Source: an uncultured Phascolarctobacterium sp. (GTDB taxonomy: Bacteria > Bacillota > Negativicutes > Acidaminococcales > Acidaminococcaceae). From it: 5,413 nucleotides of DNA. Position 1 is the first letter of the stretch, and each line of letters opens with the position of its first letter. Below, piece after piece: positions 1 to 5,088 of this stretch. A model generated the notes under the pieces. That model worked only from the letters and a program-made list of their open reading frames with translations. It searched no databases and was not told the origin of the DNA. Made by a program: the position numbers and the translations under genes. The stretch spans positions 1-5,413 of the forward strand of contig CALCUU010000034.1 in assembly GCA_937906915.1 (NCBI GenBank), in the 5' to 3' direction.

Positions 1-1196
1 AAGGGACCGCATGCTACCAAGCCAACGAAGATAATGCGGTACGGGAGAATTGCTTTAACGCCCATCAAATATTCAACGCAGCGTTCGCCATAGTAGTTCC
101 AACCCAAAATAGTGGTGAATGCAAAGAGCACCAAGCCAACCATCAAAATAATGGAGCCAAATTCCGGATAAACAGAGCTAAATGCTTGGTCAGTCATTGC
201 TGCGCCGTTCAGTTCGCCTTGCCATACACCAGTTACTACGAGGGAAAGACCAGTCAAGGTGCAGATGATGATGGTATCAATAAAGGTACCGGTCATGGAA
301 ACGAGACCTTGTTCAGCAGACCATTTAGTTTTTGCAGCAGCTGCTACGATAGGAGCAGAACCTAAGCCGGATTCATTGGAGAATACGCCACGAGCAACAC
401 CACTGCGCATTGCCAGCATCATACCTGCGCCAGCAAAACCACCTACAGCAGCAGTACCATTGAATGCGCTGTCAATTACAGTTGCGATTGCAGCAGGAAC
501 TTGGTCAGCGTTAGCAACCAAAATGCCCAAAGTAGAAATCAAATAGATAACTGCCATACCGGGAACAATTTTTTCTGCAACGCTAGCAATGGATTTCAAA
601 CCACCAATGGTTACAACAGCAACTACGATGGTGAGTGCGATACCAGTGTAAATAACAGGAATACCAGCGGAAATTTGAGTAATTTCTACGATGGAGTTTA
701 CTTGAGCGAAGGTACCAATGCCAAAGAACGCGCACATTACACCGAAAGCTGCGAACATAACTGCCAAAGGTTTGTATTTTTCGCCCATACCTTTTTCGAT
801 GTAGTACATGGGACCACCGGAGATATTACCGTTGTCATCCACAGTACGATATTTAACTGCCAACAAGCATTCTGCGTATTTAGTTGCCATACCGAAGAAT
901 GCTGCAACCCACATCCAGAACAATGCACCAGGACCACCCATCTTAACAGCAGTTGCTACGCCAACGATGTTACCGGTACCAACAGTTGCTGCCAAAGCAG
1001 TACACAAAGCTTTAAAGCTACTTACGTCGCCTTCGCCTTCACTTTTCGCACCAAAGATAAGCTTCAGAGCAGGAATAAGTTTGAAAACTTGGATAAGGTT
1101 CAAGCGGATGGTAAGCCAAATACCAGTACCAACAAGCAAGATCAGGAGGGGCGGGCCCCAGACAAAGGAGTCAATTTGGTTGAGCAGGTCTAACAT
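1..1196 (-). CDS. Alanine/glycine:cation symporter family protein (symporter A), 3' end cut by the window edge
   Basis: The frame is open from an ATG at 1196-1194 to base 3 without a stop, giving 398 codons; about 48 residues and the stop should lie beyond the window, judging from the gap-free alignment with symporter B. It is an integral membrane secondary transporter of the AGCS (sodium:alanine symporter) family, which takes up alanine and/or glycine with Na+ or H+ and has a LeuT-like fold with about 11 helices. Family signatures seen are TVGTGNIVGVATA (residues 71-83), GGPGALFWMW (87-96), MRSGVARGVFSNESGLGSAP (263-282) and GWNYYGERC (365-373). Residue 326 is Q (VWQGELNG), whereas both paralogues have C (VWCGDVNG), which could reflect altered substrate or coupling. 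The gene has its own promoter and a tandem glycine riboswitch in a ~360-nt leader. GAGG lies 10 nt before the ATG, five more than in symporter B. Family assignment is secure; alanine versus glycine preference cannot be read from the sequence. Confidence 0.95.
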   Translation of the reverse strand, partial: MLDLLNQIDSFVWGPPLLILLVGTGIWLTIRLNLIQVFKLIPALKLIFGAKSEGEGDVSSFKALCTALAATVGTGNIVGVATAVKMGGPGALFWMWVAAFFGMATKYAECLLAVKYRTVDDNGNISGGPMYYIEKGMGEKYKPLAVMFAAFGVMCAFFGIGTFAQVNSIVEITQISAGIPVIYTGIALTIVVAVVTIGGLKSIASVAEKIVPGMAVIYLISTLGILVANADQVPAAIATVIDSAFNGTAAVGGFAGAGMMLAMRSGVARGVFSNESGLGSAPIVAAAAKTKWSAEQGLVSMTGTFIDTIIICTLTGLSLVVTGVWQGELNGAAMTDQAFSSVYPEFGSIILMVGLVLFAFTTILGWNYYGERCVEYLMGVKAILPYRIIFVGLVACGP

Positions 1197-1210
1197 TTTT
1201 TCATTACCTC
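1190..1210 (-). promoter_or_regulatory. Ribosome binding site of symporter A with long spacing and an overlapping 4-codon ORF
   Basis: GAGG (1210-1207) sits 10 nt ahead of the symporter A ATG at 1196. An earlier out-of-frame ATG at 1204-1202 reads Met-Lys-Lys-Cys-stop (1204-1190) and overlaps the true start, but is only 2 nt from GAGG. Symporter B has the same GAGG with 5 nt spacing and no such ATG. The start at 1196 is chosen because its N-terminus (MLDLLNQID) aligns residue for residue with both paralogues. Weaker initiation than in symporter B is an inference. Confidence 0.6.
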
Positions 1211-1255
1211 TTTCTTTTTTATAAATACTCTCTCATGTTTTAGGTAAGTAAATAG

Positions 1256-1288
1256 AAAAGCCAGAGCATATAAAAATATACTCTGGCT
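1256..1288 (-). terminator. Regulatory intrinsic terminator of the symporter A glycine riboswitch
   Basis: In RNA, AGCCAGAG (1288-1281) pairs with CUCUGGCU (1266-1259). The inner five positions also pair, one as U-G, closing on a UUUU loop, so the stem is about 13 bp. A modest U-tract (UUU, then CUAUU) follows. It lies ~80 nt after the aptamers and ~60 nt before the start codon, so it acts as an attenuator. Its 3' arm GCUCUG (1267-1262) is complementary to CAGAGC (1375-1370) at the 3' end of the aptamer, which supplies an antiterminator. Confidence 0.85.
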
Positions 1289-1370
1289 GAAAAAACAAAC
1301 TTGTATAATCATCCTCGCAGGCATACCAAATAAATATACCCGTTTGGAATGTATCATCATATTGTTTTTG
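1289..1370 (-). other. Linker between aptamer and terminator, with an extra hairpin
   Basis: This ~80-nt stretch is about twice as long as the matching 40-nt stretch in the symporter B leader. It can form a hairpin in which CAU-U-CCAAA (RNA 1351-1343) pairs with UUUGG-U-AUG (1330-1322) around one U-U mismatch. The symporter B linker has an unrelated GC-rich hairpin between about 3144 and 3173. Such a hairpin may slow polymerase or keep the switching strands apart; this is inference. Confidence 0.4.
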
Positions 1371-1538
1371 CTCTGTCCATTGGCCTGAGAGATAAGGATA
1401 CTTGATCCGTGCACCTTCGGCGCCCATTTAAGGGACTCTCCAGAGTTGTGTCCATATACGGTTCCGTTTCCTGAGAAACACCTGAGAGTTTTGCTCCTTC
1501 GGTAGACCGCTAGGTCTTCTCCCATATACTTCATCCAC
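1371..1538 (-). promoter_or_regulatory. Tandem glycine riboswitch (two aptamers) ahead of symporter A
   Basis: Two glycine aptamers follow one another in the leader. Aptamer 1 (about 1529-1454) shows GGGAGAAG, ACCGAAGGAGCAAAA and CUCUCAGG. Aptamer 2 (about 1445-1371) shows GGAGAGUCC, GCCGAAGGUGCA, CUCUCAGG and GGACAGAG. These are the conserved cores of the glycine class. A leader-linker kink-turn is visible: GUGGAUGA (1538-1531) with GACAC (1452-1448), supplying a GUG/CAC stem and tandem G-A pairs. P1 of aptamer 1 is GUAUAUGG (1529-1522) with CCGUAUAU (1461-1454). P1 of aptamer 2 is CUCUG (1445-1441) with CAGAG (1375-1371). The aptamer-2 P1 strands can also pair with the terminator arms, so ligand binding should release the terminator and switch expression off. 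Glycine riboswitches before AGCS genes are well known in other bacteria; OFF behaviour here is inferred. Confidence 0.95.
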
Positions 1539-1558
1539 TCAATATTTACTTACGAGGA

Positions 1559-1575
1559 ATATTGTAGCACAATAT
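1559..1575. promoter_or_regulatory. Perfect inverted repeat over the -10 of the symporter A promoter (possible operator)
   Basis: ATATTGT-AGC-ACAATAT is a perfect 7-3-7 palindrome that covers the whole -10 hexamer. The symporter B promoter has no such symmetry, so if real it would be a control specific to symporter A. The regulator is not recognisable. Part of the symmetry may be chance, since the -10 itself contributes TACAAT. Confidence 0.4.
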
Positions 1576-1588
1576 CTAGAAAATGCAA
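1561..1588 (-). promoter_or_regulatory. Sigma-A-type promoter of symporter A
   Basis: On the minus strand TTGCAT (1588-1583) and TACAAT (1566-1561) are 16 bp apart, with an extended -10 TGC just before TACAAT. The expected start is near 1553-1554, which gives a leader of about 358 nt. The symporter B promoter has the same architecture (TTGCGT, 16 bp, TGC-TATAAT) at the matching place. Confidence 0.7.
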
Positions 1589-1669
1589 GAGCTTTTATCA
1601 CAAGATTTTCTAAAATGTGACAAGACTGTCGCTACAAACTTTATACTTGCAAATAGATTATCCACATAC

Positions 1670-1698
1670 AAAAAACTGCACCCCTTGCGGAGTGCAGT
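1670..1698 (-). terminator. Intrinsic terminator of symporter B
   Basis: RNA ACUGCACUCC (1698-1689) pairs with GGGGUGCAGU (1684-1675) around a GCAA tetraloop, giving 10 bp with one U-G, followed by a run of U (1675-1670). It lies 20 nt after the symporter B stop and separates B from the symporter A promoter. Between them, 1589-1669 holds no gene. The only structure seen there is an inverted repeat, tagaaaat (1577-1584) with attttcta (1605-1612), around the -35. Confidence 0.9.
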
Positions 1699-1717
1699 CT
1701 AAGTTTTTAACTAATTA

Positions 1718-3058
1718 TTATTTATCTTCTTCCAAATGTTTCAGATAAGCTTTGGTTTCAGATACAACAACGCCACTCAAGAGAACAAGAGCAACCAAGT
1801 TGGGGAATGCCATCAAGCCGTTGCAGATATCGGACAGAACCCAAATTTCTTCCAATTTCAGGTAAGGACCGCATGCTACCAGCACGATGAAGATTACGCG
1901 ATACGGGAGAATACCTTTTACGCCTACCAGATATTCTACGCAACGTTCGCCGTAGTAGTTCCAGCCAAGAATGGTGGTGAATGCAAAGAGGGACAAGCCA
2001 ATCATGAGCAGGATAGGACCAACGTTGGAATAAGTGCTGGAGAATGCTTGGGAAGTCATTGCCGCACCGTTTACGTCGCCGCACCATACGCCAGTTACGA
2101 TTAAGGACAAACCAGTAAGAGTACAAATGATGATGGTATCGATGAAGGTACCGGTCATGGAAACGAGACCTTGTTCAGCGGACCATTTGGTTTTTGCTGC
2201 TGCTGCTACGATAGGAGCAGAACCTAAACCGGATTCATTGGAGAAAATACCGCGAGCGATACCGCTACGCATAGCCAGCATTACGGAGGAACCTAAGAAA
2301 CCGCCTGCTGCTGCAGTAGGATTGAACGCGCCATCAATAACCATGGAGATTGCGTTGGGAAGTTGGTCGATATGAGTACCGATAATACCAAGAGTGCAAA
2401 CGAAGTAGATACCAGCCATGGTGGGAACTACCATTTCAGATACGTTAGCGATGGATTTAATACCGCCAATGGTAATAACTGCTACCAAAATGGTAAGTGC
2501 GATACCAGTGTAGCTAGTAGGAATACCAGCTGCGATTTGAGTAATTTCTACGATGGAGTTAATTTGTGCGAAGGTACCAACGCCTAAGCAAGCACTGCCG
2601 ATACCGAATACAGCAAACAAAATTGCCAAGAATTTAAAGTTTTGACCTAAGCCCATTTCGATGTAGTGCATCGGGCCACCGGCGATATTGCCGTTTTCGT
2701 CAACTTTACGGAATTTAACTGCCAGTAAGCATTCTGCGTATTTGGTAGCCATACCGAAGAAAGCTGCCAGCCACATCCAGAACAATGCACCAGGACCACC
2801 TGCTTTAAGAGCAGTAGCAACACCTACGATGTTACCGGTACCAACGGTTGCTGCAAGAGCAGTACAAAGAGCTTTAAAGCTGTTAACGTCGCCTTCGCCG
2901 TCGCTTTCAGCAGAGAAGATAAGTTTCAGAGCCATGGGAAGTTTCATAACTTGGATTAAGCCCAATCTTACGGTGAGCAAAATACCGGTGCCAAGTACCA
3001 AGATAATCAGTGGCAAGCCCCATACATAACCATTAATTGTGTTTAAAGTGTCTAACAT
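1718..3058 (-). CDS. Alanine/glycine:cation symporter family protein (symporter B)
   Basis: A complete 446-residue AGCS transporter, a normal length for the family, from ATG 3058-3056 to TAA 1720-1718. It should move alanine and/or glycine into the cell with Na+ or H+. Signatures match symporter A in position: TVGTGNIVGVATA (71-83), GGPGALFWMWLAAFFGMATK (87-106), MRSGIARGIFSNESGLGSAP (263-282) and GWNYYGERC (365-373). Hydrophobic segments run through the whole protein, including about 15-32, 88-105, 143-165, 182-199, 209-228, 306-324, 348-365, 386-399 and 415-434. The C-terminus is short and charged (LKHLEEDK). The ribosome site GGGAGAGG is 5 nt before the ATG. The gene is monocistronic, with its own promoter, tandem glycine riboswitch and terminator. 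It aligns without gaps to symporter A over the 398 residues visible there. Substrate choice between alanine and glycine is open, though the riboswitch favours glycine-related transport. Confidence 0.96.
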   Translation of the reverse strand: MLDTLNTINGYVWGLPLIILVLGTGILLTVRLGLIQVMKLPMALKLIFSAESDGEGDVNSFKALCTALAATVGTGNIVGVATALKAGGPGALFWMWLAAFFGMATKYAECLLAVKFRKVDENGNIAGGPMHYIEMGLGQNFKFLAILFAVFGIGSACLGVGTFAQINSIVEITQIAAGIPTSYTGIALTILVAVITIGGIKSIANVSEMVVPTMAGIYFVCTLGIIGTHIDQLPNAISMVIDGAFNPTAAAGGFLGSSVMLAMRSGIARGIFSNESGLGSAPIVAAAAKTKWSAEQGLVSMTGTFIDTIIICTLTGLSLIVTGVWCGDVNGAAMTSQAFSSTYSNVGPILLMIGLSLFAFTTILGWNYYGERCVEYLVGVKGILPYRVIFIVLVACGPYLKLEEIWVLSDICNGLMAFPNLVALVLLSGVVVSETKAYLKHLEEDK

Positions 3059-3063
3059 TTTTA

Positions 3064-3093
3064 CCTCTCCCTTATAAATAAATTTCTCTCATG
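3064..3093 (-). promoter_or_regulatory. Conserved post-terminator leader segment and ribosome binding site of symporter B
   Basis: Between terminator and start codon, the B leader shares CAUGAGAGA (3093-3085) and UUUAUAA with the A leader (CAUGAGAGA at 1237-1229). UGAGAGA is complementary to UCUCUCA in the core of aptamer 2 (3198-3192 in B, 1392-1386 in A). GGGAGAGG (3071-3064) is the ribosome site. The conservation may be recent duplication or an alternative pairing. Confidence 0.45.
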
Positions 3094-3107
3094 TTAGATA
3101 AGTAAAT

Positions 3108-3136
3108 AAAAATGCCAGAGCATATACATACTCTGG
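3108..3136 (-). terminator. Regulatory intrinsic terminator of the symporter B glycine riboswitch
   Basis: RNA CCAGAGUAU (3136-3128) pairs with AUGCUCUGG (3123-3115) around GUAU, 9 bp with one U-G, followed by CAUUUUUAUUU. The loop is shorter than in the A leader but the CCAGAG/CUCUGG arms are identical. CUCUG (3120-3116) can instead pair with CAGAG (3181-3177) of the aptamer-2 P1. This alternative pairing is shorter than in A (5 rather than 7 bp). Confidence 0.85.
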
Positions 3137-3176
3137 TTTGATTGCAAAACGCCAATAAAATACCAACGCTTGCTTT

Positions 3177-3344
3177 CTCTGTCCTTTGGCCTGAGAGATA
3201 AGGATGCGTAATCCGTGCACCTTCGGCGCCCATTTAAGGGACTCTCCAGAGTTGTGTCTGCGAGCGGTTCCGCTTCGTTAAAAGCACCTGTGAGTTTTAC
3301 TCCTTCGGTAGACCGCAAGGTCTTCTCCCACACGCTTCATCCAC
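3177..3344 (-). promoter_or_regulatory. Tandem glycine riboswitch (two aptamers) ahead of symporter B
   Basis: The organisation is the same as ahead of symporter A. Aptamer 1 (about 3335-3260) has GGGAGAAG, ACCGAAGGAGUAAAA and CUCACAGG. Aptamer 2 (about 3251-3177) has GGAGAGUCC, GCCGAAGGUGCA, CUCUCAGG and GGACAGAG. The kink-turn pairs GUGGAUGA (3344-3337) with GACAC (3258-3254). P1 of aptamer 1, GCGUGUGG (3335-3328) with CCGCUCGC (3267-3260), differs from the A copy by several compensatory pairs, which supports the fold. The aptamer-1 core reads CUCACAGG rather than CUCUCAGG, an A-A mismatch in the core helix that may weaken that aptamer. Aptamer 2 is intact. Predicted to be an OFF switch by terminator release. 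Confidence 0.95.
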
Positions 3345-3366
3345 TCATTATTTACTTATGTGTTTT

Positions 3367-3394
3367 ATTATAGCACTTTTTGTAAAATACGCAA
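3367..3394 (-). promoter_or_regulatory. Sigma-A-type promoter of symporter B
   Basis: On the minus strand TTGCGT (3394-3389) and a consensus TATAAT (3372-3367) are 16 bp apart, with an extended -10 TGC. The predicted start near 3359-3361 gives a leader of about 302 nt. Bases 3395-3460 between this promoter and the symporter C terminator contain no gene and no other structure I could support. Confidence 0.8.
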
Positions 3395-3460
3395 GTGTTT
3401 CTTCACATTTTTGTTATGTATACAATACACTACTTACACAAATCAGAAAATAGAAAAAAC

Positions 3461-3492
3461 AAAAAGGACTTCCGATTTTTTCTCGGAAGTCC
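3461..3492 (-). terminator. Intrinsic terminator of symporter C, near copy of the rRNA/tRNA terminator
   Basis: RNA GGACUUCCGA (3492-3483) pairs with UCGGAAGUCC (3475-3466) as a perfect 10-bp stem around GAAAAAA, then UUUUU. It lies ~22 nt after the symporter C stop. The stem and the flanking bases are the same as in the terminator at 5048-5076, apart from a 3-nt longer loop. Confidence 0.92.
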
Positions 3493-3513
3493 TGTAAAAT
3501 TTGAAACAATTTT

Positions 3514-4896
3514 TTATTTGCCTTCAGCTTTAAGCTCTTTAATATGAGCTTTTCTTTTGCGAACCTCGCCCCAATATTCAAAGTAGCGTTTGGTTTCCGC
3601 AACCACTACCCCACTCAAGCCAACAAGGGCAATTAAGTTGGGAAGTGCCATCAAACCATTAACAATATCTGCGATAACCCAAATGGTTTCTAATTTAAGG
3701 AAGGCACCACAGCCAACAAGGGCAATGTAAACGTAGCGATAAGGCTTAATGCCTTTAACGCCTACAAGATACTCCATGCAACGCTCGCCATAATAGCTCC
3801 AGCCAATAATGGTAGTGAACGCAAAAAGTACCAAGCCACTGGTCAGCAAATATTTTGCTGCAAAGGGGAACGCCGCAGAGAAAGCAGCTTCGGTGAGCGC
3901 AGCACCGTTTACGTCGCCACACCACACGCCAGTTACAATCAAGGAAAGACCAGTCAAAGTACAAATGATGATGGTATCAATAAAGGTACCGGTCATGGAA
4001 ACAAGACCTTGTTCCGCAGGCCATTTGGTTTTCGCAGCAGCAGCTACGATGGGCGCACTACCCAAGCCAGCTTCGTTAGAATAAATACCACGAGCAATAC
4101 CACTACGCATTGCCAGCATCATTGTCGCACCAAGGAAACCGCCAGTTGCCGCAGTACCGGTAAAGGCACTGTCCAGAACAAGCTTGATAGCAGGAATAAC
4201 TTGGTCAGAGAACACGCAAAGAATAGAAACAGTGGTGATGATATACAGCACTGCCATAAAAGGTACAATCTTACTTGCTACATTAGCAATGGATTGCAAG
4301 CCACCAATAATAATGAAGGCAACCAAAACGGTAAGCACGCCTGCAGTATAAAGCACAGGCAAATCAAAGGACACATTCAAAATAGAAGTAATTGCATTAA
4401 CTTGGGTAAAGGTACCGGAGCCTAAAGCTGCAGTCATTACGCCAAAGATTGCAAACATTACTGCCAAAGGTTTAAACTTTTTACCTAAACCGTTTTCGAT
4501 GTAGTACATAGGACCGCCGGAAGCATTACCGTTCTCGTCAATAATACGATACTTAACAGCAAGCACGCCTTCTGCATACTTGGTTGCCATTCCGAAGAAA
4601 GCTGCCAACCACATCCAGAAGAGTGCACCCGGACCACCTGCTTTTACCGCAGTTGCTACGCCTACAATGTTACCAGTACCAACAGTTGCTGCAAGAGCAG
4701 TACACAATGCTTGGAAGCTGTTGATGTCACCGCTACCGGTGTTTCTGGCGGCAAAAATAAGCTTTAGTGCCATAGGAAGCTTGAACACTTGCAACAAGTT
4801 CAAGCGAATGGTAAGGAGAATACCTGTACCAATCAAAAGAATCATCAGGGGCGGACCCCACACAAAGCCATTTACTGTCGTCAAAAATTCTAACAT
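3514..4896 (-). CDS. Alanine/glycine:cation symporter family protein (symporter C)
   Basis: A complete 460-residue AGCS transporter from ATG 4896-4894 to TAA 3516-3514. GAGGTG, 5 nt before the ATG, supports the start. It should import alanine and/or glycine with Na+ or H+. Signatures are TVGTGNIVGVATA (71-83), GGPGALFWMWLAAFFGMATK (87-106), MRSGIARGIYSNEAGLGSAP (263-282) and GWSYYGERC (365-373). It is the most divergent of the three: residues 160-185 (SGTFTQVNAITSILNVSFDL) differ from A and B, which share a QINSIVEITQIAAGIP-like stretch. It also has NEAG where they have NESG, and a C-terminal extension of about 14 mostly basic residues (RKRKAHIKELKAEGK). It has its own promoter and terminator but no riboswitch, so it is probably expressed independently of glycine. 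Family assignment is firm; a substrate different from A and B is possible. Confidence 0.96.
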   Translation of the reverse strand: MLEFLTTVNGFVWGPPLMILLIGTGILLTIRLNLLQVFKLPMALKLIFAARNTGSGDINSFQALCTALAATVGTGNIVGVATAVKAGGPGALFWMWLAAFFGMATKYAEGVLAVKYRIIDENGNASGGPMYYIENGLGKKFKPLAVMFAIFGVMTAALGSGTFTQVNAITSILNVSFDLPVLYTAGVLTVLVAFIIIGGLQSIANVASKIVPFMAVLYIITTVSILCVFSDQVIPAIKLVLDSAFTGTAATGGFLGATMMLAMRSGIARGIYSNEAGLGSAPIVAAAAKTKWPAEQGLVSMTGTFIDTIIICTLTGLSLIVTGVWCGDVNGAALTEAAFSAAFPFAAKYLLTSGLVLFAFTTIIGWSYYGERCMEYLVGVKGIKPYRYVYIALVGCGAFLKLETIWVIADIVNGLMALPNLIALVGLSGVVVAETKRYFEYWGEVRKRKAHIKELKAEGK

Positions 4897-4932
4897 TACA
4901 ACACCTCACATAGTTTTAACAATATGGACAAC

Positions 4933-4961
4933 ATTGTACCAGAAAACCGTATAGCATACAA
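4933..4961 (-). promoter_or_regulatory. Promoter of symporter C with a short, riboswitch-free leader
   Basis: On the minus strand TTGTAT (4961-4956) and TACAAT (4938-4933) are 17 bp apart, with TGG as extended -10. The predicted start is near 4926, leaving only about 30 nt before the ATG, too short for a riboswitch. An inverted repeat, atacaa (4956-4961) with ttgtat (4973-4978), covers the -35 and could bind a regulator, but the region is AT-rich and the repeat may be chance. Bases 4979-5047 upstream are AT-rich without recognisable content. Confidence 0.65.
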
Positions 4962-5047
4962 CATTTTAAAAATTGTATACACGTATTTTTAATGACACAA
5001 ACGGTTTCAATAAAAAATAAAGGTTATTTTCAAGCGAGGAGCAAAAC

Positions 5048-5076
5048 AAAAAGGACTTCCGATTTCTCGGAAGTCC
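5048..5076 (-). terminator. Intrinsic terminator ending the 16S-tRNA-Ile-tRNA-Ala unit
   Basis: RNA GGACUUCCGA (5076-5067) pairs perfectly with UCGGAAGUCC (5062-5053) around a GAAA tetraloop, followed by UUUUUG. It begins 12 nt after the CCA of tRNA-Ala, so the rRNA transcript appears to end here without a 23S gene. Confidence 0.92.
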
Positions 5077-5088
5077 GTATTGTTAATT

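Larger units (their letters stand above)
1244..1553. repeat. Long-range inverted repeat enclosing riboswitch and terminator of symporter A (arms 1244-1254 and 1543-1553)
   Basis: The plus-strand arm gtaagtaaata (1244-1254) is the exact reverse complement of tatttacttac (1543-1553). In the transcript, GUAAGUAAAUA begins within a nucleotide or two of the predicted start site, and UAUUUACUUAC begins one base after the U-tract region of the regulatory terminator. The 11-bp duplex could form only in read-through RNA. The symporter B leader has the same arrangement. Confidence 0.75.
3098..3359. repeat. Long-range inverted repeat enclosing riboswitch and terminator of symporter B (arms 3098-3109 and 3348-3359)
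   Basis: The plus-strand arm ataagtaaataa (3098-3109) is the exact reverse complement of ttatttacttat (3348-3359), so the RNA can form a 12-bp duplex. The 5' arm starts at about the predicted transcription start and the 3' arm overlaps the end of the terminator U-tract. Compared with the A leader, the outermost pair is A-U here and G-C there, a compensatory change. Confidence 0.75.

Noticed and set aside
501..1193. 230-codon plus-strand open frame
   Set aside because: It is antisense to symporter A, with a composition rich in N, T and C that is typical of a shadow frame and matched by similar antisense frames at the same place in B and C. It has no ribosome site.
1190..1204. Four-codon ORF (Met-Lys-Lys-Cys) overlapping the symporter A start
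   Set aside because: Only 2 nt separate it from GAGG and it is absent from the symporter B leader, so it is probably not translated. It is mentioned only with the ribosome binding site.
1190..1534. 114-codon minus-strand open frame before symporter A
   Set aside because: It runs through both glycine aptamers and the terminator, whose conserved bases explain the sequence, has no ribosome site and ends inside the symporter A start.
3094..3333. 79-codon minus-strand open frame before symporter B
   Set aside because: It lies entirely in the riboswitch and terminator of symporter B; structured RNA explains it.
1244..3359. Inverted repeats around each riboswitch as ends of a mobile element
   Set aside because: No target-site duplication is visible at the outer edges, there is no transposase, and similarity between the A and B leaders continues past the repeats. 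Duplication plus RNA pairing fits better.
3414..3602. 62-codon minus-strand open frame over the symporter C 3' end
   Set aside because: It overlaps symporter C out of frame and crosses the intrinsic terminator.
4009..4425. 138-codon plus-strand open frame and similar antisense frames at 4580-4954
   Set aside because: Mirrors of the conserved symporter C coding sequence; there is no independent start signal.
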